Shown: one piece after another, positions 8,455 to 17,483 of the stretch
Numbering within the stretch: the stretch's first letter is position 1
How the letters are laid out: each line of letters begins with the position of its first letter
NCBI GenBank assembly: GCA_019456255.1
Contig: VRUG01000013.1
Coordinates: 38,580-102,579 of the forward strand
Direction: 5' to 3'
From: Planctomycetota bacterium
GTDB lineage: Bacteria > Planctomycetota > Phycisphaerae > Sedimentisphaerales > Anaerobacaceae
Length of the DNA stretch: 64,000 bases
Translations under genes and position numbers: made by a program
The notes under the pieces: model-generated
Told to the model about the DNA's origin: nothing
The model's input: the letters and a program-made list of their open reading frames with translations, nothing else
Database searches by the model: none

Positions 8455-10044
8455 ATGGTGTCATTTGTGTTTACAGCGTCAGTATTTGTGAGTGGGGTTA
8501 GTGACTCGGGTATGTCAGCGATGGTATTGCCCTTTAGCATATTCAAACTTATTCTGTTTACCTGCTGGGTGTATCTGTGTCTTTATTTAGTTCAGTATGT
8601 GGAATTCAGCCTTCTGGTACCGAAGAAATTTAAAACGGTGGGTAAGATAGGCACTCTTTTGACCGGTCCGATTTGCCTTCTACTGTTCGTTGTAATCAAG
8701 GCAGCGATAAGGGCATCGGAGAGCGGGCTTGGGATGGCTGAAACCATTAAGGGTCAGCTGACTGAACTTTTTTCAAATATAAAGGGGGCAAAAATATTTG
8801 AGAGCAGGGATGATGGCAAATTAACTATTTTTGATTCCTCGGGCAGGGACATTAGCGAGATACTTACCCATGGCAAAAGCGGGGGCAAAAGCCCAACATT
8901 AAAATTGACCGAACAGATAATCGGTAATGCTCTCGACGACCGGGCTACAGATATCCTTATCGACCCAAAGGACGGCTCAACTTATACGGTGAGGTATCGA
9001 GTAGACGGTGTTTTGAAAGTGGTCTATGACCTTGACACAGATGTATGCAAATCGGTAATTAACAGTATCAAAGCAGTGTCTGACATGGACATAGCCGACA
9101 AGCGTCGCCCACAGGACGGCTCTTTCAGGGCTCAACGAGGAGGTTTCAAGGTATCTTTTCGTGTAGCCAGCGCCGGTGTGATTCATGGAGAGAAATTATC
9201 TGTCCGTGTTCTGGGTCGTGATGCGAGCCAATTTCGACTTGATACGATAGGGCTGTCGAAAAAACAACAGCTAATGCTTCAACGGGCTGTCGAAAAACCT
9301 TCCGGTATGATTTTAATCTGCGGTCCTACCGGCAGCGGTAAAACGACGACGATGTACGCCCTTCTCAATGAGATTGACCTTAATACCCGCAATGTTATTA
9401 CTGTTGAGGACCCTGTTGAATATTCCTTGCCGAACGCCAGCCAGATAGAGATTAATCCCAAAGCTGATATTACGTTTGCCAAAAGTTTGCGCAGTATATT
9501 AAGGCAGGACCCAGATGTGATATGTATCGGGGAAATACGTGACGAGGAGACCGCGAAGATAGCACTTCAGGCCTCTCAGACGGGTCATTTGGTTTTGGCG
9601 ACAATTCACAGTAACAGTAACGCAGCTACTCTGCTTCGATTAATGGATTTGGGTGTATCGCAAATGCTGTTGGCGTCGGGTTTGGACGTTATCATAAGTC
9701 AGCGATTGCTTCGCCGGCTTTGTGATAACTGTAAGATAAAAGCGAAATTAACAGACTCACAGATACATGAGTTTCGCCGCAAGAAAATAAACTATCACGG
9801 TATATTAGATGCACGAGGGTGTGAACACTGTAATGATACAGGCTATTATGAACGTACAGCTATATGTGACATATTGACTTTGAATAATAAGTTAAAAGAT
9901 ACGATCGCTAATAGTGAGTCCTTTATTGTTCAGCTTCGAAAGGTTGGCGACAAGAAGGGGCAATCGAATATGAAGAAGCAGGCACTTAAGAAGATAGTCG
10001 GCGGATTAACAAATCTAAAAGAATTGCACAGAGTGTTAGGATAG
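8455..10044 (+). CDS. Membrane-anchored GspE/PilB-type secretion ATPase
   Basis: The C-terminal 380 residues form a complete type II secretion/type IV pilus hexameric ATPase. They show Walker A GPTGSGKT (about 290-297), the Asp box ITVEDPVEY, Walker B VICIGEIRDEE, the His box TGHLVLATIHSN and two CxxC pairs for the zinc subdomain (CDNC, CEHC). The N-terminus is odd. In place of the usual soluble GspE/MshEN domains there are three hydrophobic stretches (about 1-15, 23-50 and 62-85) predicted to cross the membrane. I chose ATG 8455 over ATG 8419 because GGGAG lies five bases upstream. It is 5 bases before a CvpA-like membrane gene and far from the main pilus locus, which has its own PilB. Its partner and function are unknown. 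Confidence 0.85.
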   Translation: MVSFVFTASVFVSGVSDSGMSAMVLPFSIFKLILFTCWVYLCLYLVQYVEFSLLVPKKFKTVGKIGTLLTGPICLLLFVVIKAAIRASESGLGMAETIKGQLTELFSNIKGAKIFESRDDGKLTIFDSSGRDISEILTHGKSGGKSPTLKLTEQIIGNALDDRATDILIDPKDGSTYTVRYRVDGVLKVVYDLDTDVCKSVINSIKAVSDMDIADKRRPQDGSFRAQRGGFKVSFRVASAGVIHGEKLSVRVLGRDASQFRLDTIGLSKKQQLMLQRAVEKPSGMILICGPTGSGKTTTMYALLNEIDLNTRNVITVEDPVEYSLPNASQIEINPKADITFAKSLRSILRQDPDVICIGEIRDEETAKIALQASQTGHLVLATIHSNSNAATLLRLMDLGVSQMLLASGLDVIISQRLLRRLCDNCKIKAKLTDSQIHEFRRKKINYHGILDARGCEHCNDTGYYERTAICDILTLNNKLKDTIANSESFIVQLRKVGDKKGQSNMKKQALKKIVGGLTNLKELHRVLG

Positions 10045-10049
10045 TTTTT

Positions 10050-10619
10050 ATGGTATTAGGTATAGGCATATTATTCGGGATATTTTTTGCTTTAGTAGGC
10101 CTGAAGCTTGGTTTCTATGAGATGCTGACAATGTTCTTTAATGTTTTGATGTCGGTATATCTTGGTATTTTTTTGGGGCCTGTATTAGCGGCAAGCGGTA
10201 TTGAGGACCGTTTGCATTATGCTAACAGTATATGTATGTTAATTGTCGGCGTGGCAACTTTCTTGGTATTGTTTGTTATATCGTATTTTCTTTTTACAAG
10301 TCAGTTCAAGATACCATTTCCAAAGATTTTCGATATGGGTGTATCTGGTATTCTTGGATTTTTAACAGGTTTTTTAGTATGGAGTTTTTTGAGCATGCTT
10401 GTTTTGGTGATACCTATTTCTCAAGGCAGTACTTTGGCAAGGATTGGATTTAGCAAGAAAGCTCAACAAACTAATTTGTCTTATGTATATAGGTGTAGTG
10501 ACATAATCAGCGGTTTTGTATCCAACGATGAGCAAAGCACCGAGAAAGTTATAGAGAGTCTTCCTGAATTTCAAAAAAAGCGGCCTGTAAAAAGCAGGGA
10601 ACCAGCACCTAAATCATAA
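10050..10619 (+). CDS. CvpA-like polytopic membrane protein
   Basis: This 189-residue protein has about four hydrophobic segments (around 2-24, 28-48, 65-90 and 100-125) and a charged cytoplasmic-type tail ending KKRPVKSREPAPKS. The overall layout resembles the CvpA family (colicin V production-like membrane proteins), but I see no diagnostic motif, so the family call is tentative. It starts 5 bases after the membrane-anchored GspE-like ATPase with an AGGA ribosome site, so the two are very probably co-expressed and may form a complex. It ends 4 bases before the convergent HEAT-repeat gene. Confidence 0.6.
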   Translation: MVLGIGILFGIFFALVGLKLGFYEMLTMFFNVLMSVYLGIFLGPVLAASGIEDRLHYANSICMLIVGVATFLVLFVISYFLFTSQFKIPFPKIFDMGVSGILGFLTGFLVWSFLSMLVLVIPISQGSTLARIGFSKKAQQTNLSYVYRCSDIISGFVSNDEQSTEKVIESLPEFQKKRPVKSREPAPKS

Positions 10620-10623
10620 GGTA

Positions 10624-12417
10624 TTAATTTTTTGCCTGGTCGAGGATAAGGTCCTTTACATTTTGGCTTGGCAGATTAAGCGAACCAAAGGCAATAGCAG
10701 CACCACCTCTTAGTTCAGGGTCAATATCAGTTGAACCGACCATAGCGTAGATTTTGTTTATCGCGGCTGTATCGAGGAGATTTGCATTTATTTTTGCAGA
10801 GACAGCAAGTGAGTCAAATGCGGCGAGGCGAACCTCCATAGGGTTAGTTTCAGCAATAGCCATAGCTGCGATTGCGATTTGTGCATTGGCGCTATTGATG
10901 TAAGCTAAGGTTTGACCGGCAAGAATCTGGATTTGCAAACGCTTATCTTTTGTTGCTTCTATGAGAGCATATTGCGCGGCACTTAAGTCGACAATTTTAT
11001 TTCTTGTCTGAGCAAGTTTTAGCATCGCGTTTGCGGCTCTTATGGCATATGAATCAGCCAACTCAGAGCTTAGTGTGTTATTATTTTGTGCTGTTTTTTC
11101 CGACGTTTCTACAAGTGCCGATGCGAGATTTTCGATTATTAGTCTTACTTCGGGGAACCCTTGTTTTGGTCCGGCTTGTGCGATAGCGATAGCTGCACTG
11201 TATCTGACGGTTTTGTCGTGGTATGTCAGCGACTGTGCCAGCGGCTGAACCGGTCCAATTCTTGAAAGCAGTGATTGTTCACCAGCGGTCACTGCGAGAG
11301 CTTCGACCGCGGCGAGAGCAACGTAAGTGTTGCCATCATTTAATGCTCTTGCCAGTGCGAGGTGTAGATATTCAGGCCCGGAAGTTGTGGCATATACAAA
11401 AGCGTCGGCATGTCCGGTGCCGAAATAATTGGGCATTTCGATTCCGGTAGATTCTGCCTGGAAGAAGGCGGCAAGCCAGAGTCCAATCGCCCTTCCAAAT
11501 GCTGCGTCTGCTTTTAGTGCCCATTCGCAGCCTCGCATAGCCATAAGTTCGTAGAAATAATCCTTATCAACTTTTTCCAGCGCCAGTGCCCGCATAGAAT
11601 TGTCCCAGAACCAGATGTTTGCAAAGTCAGCATCTTCGGCAGGTGCTAAAGATTCGGCATGGTCGTAATATTTTTCGGCCACCTGATAGAACAACTGTGC
11701 GGCGGACATTTTTGCTGCAGCAGGATTAATTTCCATGATACTGTTTTGCGCGAGTGATCTTAGTTGCTGTGATTGATCTTTTTCGACGATGTATTTTAGA
11801 TAAGGCAGTGACTGCGGGTATCCGATTTTTCCCATAGCTTTTATAATTTCAGCTTTTATACCGACATCCTCTGTTTGCAGAGCAGCGGCGAGAGGCCTGA
11901 TAGCATCTCTCCCGATTTGCGGCAAGGCCCAAATGATGTTAGACATTTCATCTTTTCTCTCGATATCAGATAAAGCGTCAATCATATGCGGGATAGCATA
12001 TTCGCCCGCATTTTGCAGTCTTTTTACGGCAGTGAGTTGGCCCCTTGCGGTACCTGAGAGCCTTTTAATTTCATCGACGATAATACTTGCGTCTGTTCTT
12101 TTGTCGAATCTGCCCTGTTCGATGATTTTCAGTATATTTTCGGTAAGCCTGGCCAATTCCGGGTTTGGTTTTGTTTCGTGTACTTTCAAGAGTATGGCGT
12201 AGCCCTCTGGGTTTTGCTCGGCGAAAGAGAGCAACTGCACTGCGTCTGGTTTGCTATCGAGAAGTGCCTGTGCGTATCCTGCAGCGAGGTCAAATCTTCC
12301 GATTTTTGTATAATGCAGAAAATCGTTCCAATTATCTTCAGGCGGCTGTGCAAAAGAGCAGTTCGCATATAGAATTATGACTGCTAAAATCGTTAGAACA
12401 GCTTTATTATCAAACAT
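10624..12417 (-). CDS. Exported HEAT-repeat protein
   Basis: The 597-residue protein starts with a signal peptide (hydrophobic 7-18, likely cleaved after CSFA near residue 23). After it come alpha-helical HEAT-like repeats, for example EYAIPHMIDALSDIE, AIRPLAAALQTEDVGI, QSLPYLKYIVEKD and YVALAAVEALAVTAG. Such alpha-solenoids serve as protein-binding scaffolds, and no enzyme motif is visible. The signal peptide places it in the periplasm. It stands alone: the GspE/CvpA pair converges on it from one side and the HAMP gene ends 199 bases upstream. That upstream spacer holds a TATAAT at 12512-12517 (minus) that could serve as its -10 box. Confidence 0.75.
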   Translation of the reverse strand: MFDNKAVLTILAVIILYANCSFAQPPEDNWNDFLHYTKIGRFDLAAGYAQALLDSKPDAVQLLSFAEQNPEGYAILLKVHETKPNPELARLTENILKIIEQGRFDKRTDASIIVDEIKRLSGTARGQLTAVKRLQNAGEYAIPHMIDALSDIERKDEMSNIIWALPQIGRDAIRPLAAALQTEDVGIKAEIIKAMGKIGYPQSLPYLKYIVEKDQSQQLRSLAQNSIMEINPAAAKMSAAQLFYQVAEKYYDHAESLAPAEDADFANIWFWDNSMRALALEKVDKDYFYELMAMRGCEWALKADAAFGRAIGLWLAAFFQAESTGIEMPNYFGTGHADAFVYATTSGPEYLHLALARALNDGNTYVALAAVEALAVTAGEQSLLSRIGPVQPLAQSLTYHDKTVRYSAAIAIAQAGPKQGFPEVRLIIENLASALVETSEKTAQNNNTLSSELADSYAIRAANAMLKLAQTRNKIVDLSAAQYALIEATKDKRLQIQILAGQTLAYINSANAQIAIAAMAIAETNPMEVRLAAFDSLAVSAKINANLLDTAAINKIYAMVGSTDIDPELRGGAAIAFGSLNLPSQNVKDLILDQAKN

Positions 12418-12616
12418 TCACACGTCTCCAAAAGGACTTTGGTTTTGTCATAAGTCCCGTATTTCAAGGGACATAGCAGCTGGAATTACCCCGAGTTAAC
12501 AGCATCAAACTATTATACCTTTCTGCTTTTGAATTCATAGGGTACATAAAAACAGCTTCTATGTCAACAAAAAACCTTGGGGGCTGAGGGCATTTAGAGC
12601 CTTTGGGCAATTCACA

Positions 12617-13483
12617 TTAGGCATTTTCAGCCCCTGCTGGGGCATCCTGGCTTACCCGTTGCTGAACATGGTCAGCTAACTGCTCTATTTCTTTGTTAGA
12701 TTCATCGAGAATCTTTTTCGCTTCTTGCAGGTCTTCTGCCATTCCGTTAAATGCGTGACAGAGTTTTCCGATTTCGTCATTTGAACTAAATTCAACTCTT
12801 GTGTCGAAATTACCCTGTCCTAATTCTGAAGCAGCTTCATAAAGCGATAGAATCGGTGCATATACTGCGTGCCTAAAGTATATGATGCATCCGGCCATAA
12901 ATGCGGAATTGAAAAGAATGGCAAATAAAATCAGTTTGTTGAGCGCGGTTCTAACAACTAAGAGTCTTTTCTTATATGTATCGATTTCAAATATTACCGC
13001 CTGGTGCAATTTTTCCGCTTTTGCAATGGCCCTTTCCCCAATTTTATCCATTTGTTCCATTAGCCGGCCTGCCTGTTCACTGTTTTTGGCATCCGGGATG
13101 GCAAATATCTTATGCGAAAGGTCCTTGATTTTAAAATAGTCCTTTTTTAAGACGGTAGCAAGTTTTTGCTCTTCGGCATAATCATAGTGCTGATTTTCGA
13201 GTTTTCCGATGATTCCTTCGGTATGTTTGGCAAGGACCGCGAAATTTTCAGGTTCCCTACTGTCGCCACCGAGAATAAGAAAGTCATTAGCGGGCATAAG
13301 TAAACCTGAGATTGCCATCTGGAAATTCCTAACCAGATCAAGCTCTTCGATTTCTTCCTGTAGTTCGTGTACGTAGTGTTCATACTCATCGGCAGCATTG
13401 AAGAATTTGACTGTAAAGCAGAACAACTGCAAAAAGAAAATCCCAAAGACGATAGCTATTTTAATGCCAAATTTGAATTGCAT
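12617..13483 (-). CDS. Membrane sensor with periplasmic helical domain and HAMP, no output domain
   Basis: The 288-residue protein has two membrane helices (about 7-27 and 182-203). They enclose a 150-residue, mostly helical extracytoplasmic region like a four-helix chemoreceptor sensor. A HAMP linker (about 204-255, PILSLYEAASELGQGNFDTR then DEIGKLCHAFN) follows. After HAMP there is only a short coiled segment and an Ala/Gly-rich tail. No kinase, methyl-accepting, cyclase or phosphatase domain is present. The protein is either a natural stand-alone HAMP sensor that acts through a partner, or a truncated receptor. I see no sign of a continued frame downstream. Neighbouring genes do not suggest the partner. 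Confidence 0.75.
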   Translation of the reverse strand: MQFKFGIKIAIVFGIFFLQLFCFTVKFFNAADEYEHYVHELQEEIEELDLVRNFQMAISGLLMPANDFLILGGDSREPENFAVLAKHTEGIIGKLENQHYDYAEEQKLATVLKKDYFKIKDLSHKIFAIPDAKNSEQAGRLMEQMDKIGERAIAKAEKLHQAVIFEIDTYKKRLLVVRTALNKLILFAILFNSAFMAGCIIYFRHAVYAPILSLYEAASELGQGNFDTRVEFSSNDEIGKLCHAFNGMAEDLQEAKKILDESNKEIEQLADHVQQRVSQDAPAGAENA

Positions 13484-13656
13484 AACTTATCCTCAACATA
13501 TGATAAATAAAGAAGTTCCATACTTCTACCATTACTAAACTAATCGAACAGAAAAGGTGATGACTTTTCTTAAAAATCGCATGTTTAAGCAGATTTTCAG
13601 GAAAGGGAGACCTACAATTCAAATGGGGTGATTATAGGACGATGGTGCGGATTAGC

Positions 13657-14904
13657 TTATATTACAGGACGTTTTTTAATGTGAGTTTGACCGGGTTTTT
13701 TTTGTTTTTTTAGTCGTGTTTTCACCCAATTTTTCGCATTGGTTTTTGTAGTAATTATTTCTTCCAGCTGAGCGATATACATTTGTTTTGCTAGCTTTCC
13801 AAGGGCTGGCCCTGACAAAGCGCCTAAGTTCATTAGTTCATGGCCGTCAAGAAGGGGTTTTGGTTTTAGCTCGATATCGCCCAAGGCGTTTATTCTTTTT
13901 CTCAAAGCTGTCAAAGGTGCGATGGTTTTGCGGGCGGCCTTTTGAATTGCTTTTTGAAGCTGGTAAAGGTCCTCGAAATAGACCGAAGCGAGGGTTAGTT
14001 TCAGCTTGGCCAAGCTCATATCCTTATCAAGTAGCTTGCCTCTGCCGACCAGGAGGAATTTAATATGTTTGGTCTGGTTCGTACTGAGTTTTAGTTTTTT
14101 GCAATTTTGAATCGCAAAGTCCGTATCGCAGGCGGCGAAAAAAGCTGACAGTGCGAGAGGGAAATTGATCTTGTCCGGTAAGTCGGCAAGGACATTGACG
14201 GCGAATCTGGTATGTTTATCTTCGATGCCTGGGAAGATGATTTGTGTTAATTTCGCTTTGATGAGCAATTTTGCCCCTGTAGGACGATTTGGGCCAATAA
14301 GTGTACCTTCGAGTTCGGAAGCGATTCGTTCTGCGCTTATTTTAGTTATCTTTTTTGCGTTTTTGCAGACGGCATTTAAGGTTTCCGGTTCGATTTTAAA
14401 ATTAAGCTGAGTAGAGAATCTTATAGCTCGCAGCATTCGCAGGTAATCTTCTGAGAATCTCTCGTTTGGTTTTCCGATGGTTCTGATGAGTCGTTTTTTG
14501 AGATCCGCCTGCCCCTTAACGTAGTCGATGACTTTTTTCTGTATCGGGTCGTAGAACATGCCGTTTATTGTGAAGTCCCTGCGGGAGGCGTCTTCTTTCG
14601 GGTTTGAGAATTTCACGGATGTTGGATGGCGGCCATCGACGTAGCCGGTTTCTGTTCTAAATGTCGCGACTTCTACCTGCTGTTTTTGAATAAGGACTAT
14701 TATGACGCCAAATTTGGCACCGACTTTTATTGTTCGGCGGAAAAGTTTAATTACCTGTTTGGGCGCAGCGTCTGTTGCGATGTCGTAATCTTTTGCCGGT
14801 CTTTTGAGCAGTTTGTCACGTACGCAGCCGCCAGCAAGTAAGGCCTGGAAGCCGCTGCGGTGAAGAGTTTTTATGATCTCTATGGCAGCTAATCTATTTG
14901 TCAT
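13657..14904 (-). CDS. CCA tRNA nucleotidyltransferase / poly(A) polymerase family
   Basis: Class II nucleotidyltransferases of this family add or repair the 3' CCA of tRNAs; close relatives are poly(A) polymerases. The 415-residue protein shows the GGCVRDKLL signature (about 21-29), the metal-binding DYDIATDA, the RRDFTINGMFYD motif and the RMLRAIRF region. A helical RNA-binding part fills the rest. The tail is very basic (KKQKKPGQTHIKKR). The tRNA gene in this window does not encode CCA, so a CCA-adding enzyme is needed. Sequence alone does not separate CCA-adding from PcnB activity. It overlaps the 3' end of rsmD by 11 bases, so the two are co-transcribed. Confidence 0.9.
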   Translation of the reverse strand: MTNRLAAIEIIKTLHRSGFQALLAGGCVRDKLLKRPAKDYDIATDAAPKQVIKLFRRTIKVGAKFGVIIVLIQKQQVEVATFRTETGYVDGRHPTSVKFSNPKEDASRRDFTINGMFYDPIQKKVIDYVKGQADLKKRLIRTIGKPNERFSEDYLRMLRAIRFSTQLNFKIEPETLNAVCKNAKKITKISAERIASELEGTLIGPNRPTGAKLLIKAKLTQIIFPGIEDKHTRFAVNVLADLPDKINFPLALSAFFAACDTDFAIQNCKKLKLSTNQTKHIKFLLVGRGKLLDKDMSLAKLKLTLASVYFEDLYQLQKAIQKAARKTIAPLTALRKRINALGDIELKPKPLLDGHELMNLGALSGPALGKLAKQMYIAQLEEIITTKTNAKNWVKTRLKKQKKPGQTHIKKRPVI

Positions 14905-15487
14905 TTGCTTTTTGTCCTAATATAGTTATCGCCATATTGCCCCAGACTCTGCGTTCTATTATCTGTAATTTGCCATAAGAGTCCAGCAGTTCTACAGCTT
15001 TGTGGGTTCTGACGACAACAATAGCACCGGGAGCTATCTGGTCCGGTAATAAATTCAGTAACTCCGCTAATAGCGAGTCTTCTCCAACATCCCTTGTTGT
15101 GGGATACGGCGGATCGATGAAGACGAGGTCATATTTCGGCTGGTCGAAGTCGGGCGGAGCGGCAACTTTGAATGCGTTTGCGCGGATGACTTTTGATTTT
15201 TCGGCGAAGTCAGCTTTGCTGATATTTTTTTTGAGTATGTCGATGGTTTTGGGGTCCTTATCGACGAAGGTGACAAAGTTTGCCCCCCTGCTAAGTGCTT
15301 CGAGCCCCAGAGAGCCGACACCTGAGAAAACGTCGGCGACGGTTTTTCCTTCGGGCAGGTCGTATTTGTATAGTACGGAAAAAAGCGATTCCTTTATGCG
15401 GTCGAGGATTGGGCGTGAGTCCTGAGTTTTTGGACTTAACAGTTTCATGCCTCTTTTTGAGCCTGTGATTATCCTCATATCCGACAC
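14894..15487 (-). CDS. rsmD: 16S rRNA (guanine966-N2)-methyltransferase
   Basis: RsmD methylates N2 of G966 in helix 31 of 16S rRNA using S-adenosylmethionine. The 197-residue protein has the family opening RIITGSKRGMKLLSP, followed by SRPILDRIKESLFSVL. The SAM-binding motif is VADVFSGVGSLGLEALSRGA and the catalytic DPPY tetrad appears in VFIDPPYP. Length and motif order are typical. It overlaps cca by 11 bases and follows the GH2 gene by about 74 bases on the same strand. Linkage to the GH2 gene is probably incidental. Confidence 0.95.
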   Translation of the reverse strand: MSDMRIITGSKRGMKLLSPKTQDSRPILDRIKESLFSVLYKYDLPEGKTVADVFSGVGSLGLEALSRGANFVTFVDKDPKTIDILKKNISKADFAEKSKVIRANAFKVAAPPDFDQPKYDLVFIDPPYPTTRDVGEDSLLAELLNLLPDQIAPGAIVVVRTHKAVELLDSYGKLQIIERRVWGNMAITILGQKANDK

Positions 15488-15561
15488 TATACAAAAGAAG
15501 TCCGATTTTAGCTACTTCGTTTTGTGTAAAGATGGCCTGCGTATGATATTGAAGGTCAGGG

Positions 15562-17424
15562 TTACTTTTGAGCGTCTTTTATTTTTTTGTAGAATTTTTG
15601 CATGATGTAGAAGGCCTTTTTCTTTTTTCCATCCGGTGAGATGAGGCCCTTACGATTCCAGTAGTCCTGTACCTCGGGAAGCATTCTCTTTGGCGAGCGA
15701 AAATCCATTAGTATCCATGGCGAGACACCTGCAAGAATATCAATATTTTCGAGCATCTTCACCTGCTCAATATAGAGGTATTCCTGAAGTTCCTCTGACC
15801 ACATAGTATATTTGTCAGCATGAAAACCGGCCTTTGCTCCCGCTCCAAATTCGCTGATTATCAAAGGCTTATCGTAGATGGATTTCCAGTTGTACTTCAC
15901 ACAATCCTCAATCTTCTTGTAATACCATCCTATATATTCGTTGCAGCCTAAAACATCGACGTGCTGGCCAAACGGGTCATTTAGAACTGGTGTAAATTCG
16001 GCTTCGTGATAGGTCTTTTCCATGGCAGCTGTTATCAGGCGGGTGTCATCGAGCTGGCGGGCACGGTCATGAAGGGCAAGGAGGAATTTGTTTCTGGCAT
16101 CAGACGGCGGGGTCTCATTTGCCATTGACCAGAGAATTACCGAAGCGCGATTTTTGTCACGGGTAATCATTTCGGTCAGCTGATTGAGAGCGTTGTTTAA
16201 TGTGTCTTTGTTTTGCCATGTGATCGTCCAGTAGACAGGAATTTCGGACCAGACGAGCAGTCCCATTTTGTCGGCAGCCCTTACCATATGCTCATTGTGG
16301 GGATAATGGGCAAGGCGAACAAAATTGCAGTTCATCTCTTTTGCCCATCCTAAAAGAGTCTCAGCATCTTCAGGTCCATACGCTCTGCCCGGTGCATTTG
16401 GCTTTTGCTCGTGAATACATATTCCTCGCAGAAAAACCGGCTTGCCATTTAATAAGATTTTTGAACTTTTTGTTTCAATGGTCCTAAAGCCTATAGTGTC
16501 TTTGAGTGTATCGGTCTCAGATTTTATTACTACGTCATAAAGTTTTGGGTTTTCCGGCGACCAGAGGTCAAGTTCAGCATCGAATTGGAATTTTGCGAGG
16601 CCATTATCATCGGTCCGCACGGTATTGACAATTTTAGCTTCCGGAATTTCGATGGTAATTGATTGTTGTTTTTTGCTGCCGTCGAGTTGTACCCATCCAG
16701 CGATGGTATTTAGTGAGCCTTTTTTTAGCTGAATAAAATAATCTCGTATGAAAGTATCAGAAACTTCGACAAGCAGAACCTCCCTTGTAATCCCGCCATA
16801 ATTCCACCAGTCGGTATTAACCGTTGGGACAGCCTCTCTTTTGCGTTTATTGTCAACCTTTAAAACAAGGTAGTTGTCCTTTTCTTTTATTAGGTCGGTG
16901 ATCTCGAAATTGAAAGGTGTAAAACCACCCTCGTGAATGCCAAGTTTTTTGCCGTTGAGATAAACTATCGTTTGATAATTAGCTGCTCCGATATACACGA
17001 AAATTCTTTTGTTTTCCTTCTTCTTGTAATCAAAGCTTTTTTTGTACCAGACTGTCCCCTCGTAAAAGAAAAGCCTTTCGTACTGTGAATTCCAGTCTCC
17101 GGGCACATTCAATTTTTGTGATGTATCAAAATCATATTCAACACGCTCACTTTTATTTTTTGGCTTATAGTTGTCAAAAAAGCCCCACTTGTTCTCCTGG
17201 TAACGATAATCATAAAAACCGGTCTCAAAGAGGTCCACTATTGCCGGCCACTTGCCGTTAAGAGAAGTGGTCGTGCGGTTATCAACGTTGATGATAAGGT
17301 TTATGGCAGCAACATCATTTAGTACTGGATGATTATTTTCAGTTTTCAAGTTTTTTTGGTCGAGGCAGCCGGAATTCATAAAAATCACCAATGTTAAGAT
17401 AGCAGTTAATTTGAGTGTTTTCAT
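15562..17424 (-). CDS. Glycoside hydrolase family 2 lipoprotein, probable beta-glucuronidase
   Basis: GH2 enzymes remove non-reducing beta-linked sugars with retention. The 620-residue product has a lipobox (NSGC, Cys20), so it is probably a membrane lipoprotein. A sugar-binding jelly-roll and an Ig-like domain come first and a TIM barrel last. The acid/base is Glu437 in WSMANE and the nucleophile Glu525 in ISEFGAG. An N-x-K-G motif (NRKG, about 590-593) follows the barrel. In E. coli UidA the matching Asn and Lys bind the glucuronate carboxylate, which favours beta-glucuronidase over galactosidase or mannosidase. I chose ATG 17424 over an upstream TTG because the signal sequence begins there and GGAG lies upstream. 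The exact substrate is inferred. Confidence 0.85.
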   Translation of the reverse strand: MKTLKLTAILTLVIFMNSGCLDQKNLKTENNHPVLNDVAAINLIINVDNRTTTSLNGKWPAIVDLFETGFYDYRYQENKWGFFDNYKPKNKSERVEYDFDTSQKLNVPGDWNSQYERLFFYEGTVWYKKSFDYKKKENKRIFVYIGAANYQTIVYLNGKKLGIHEGGFTPFNFEITDLIKEKDNYLVLKVDNKRKREAVPTVNTDWWNYGGITREVLLVEVSDTFIRDYFIQLKKGSLNTIAGWVQLDGSKKQQSITIEIPEAKIVNTVRTDDNGLAKFQFDAELDLWSPENPKLYDVVIKSETDTLKDTIGFRTIETKSSKILLNGKPVFLRGICIHEQKPNAPGRAYGPEDAETLLGWAKEMNCNFVRLAHYPHNEHMVRAADKMGLLVWSEIPVYWTITWQNKDTLNNALNQLTEMITRDKNRASVILWSMANETPPSDARNKFLLALHDRARQLDDTRLITAAMEKTYHEAEFTPVLNDPFGQHVDVLGCNEYIGWYYKKIEDCVKYNWKSIYDKPLIISEFGAGAKAGFHADKYTMWSEELQEYLYIEQVKMLENIDILAGVSPWILMDFRSPKRMLPEVQDYWNRKGLISPDGKKKKAFYIMQKFYKKIKDAQK

Positions 17425-17483
17425 TTTATGGTCAATCTCCAAAAGGTTCAATTGATTTCGTGGTTTGGTTTATAGAATAGATA

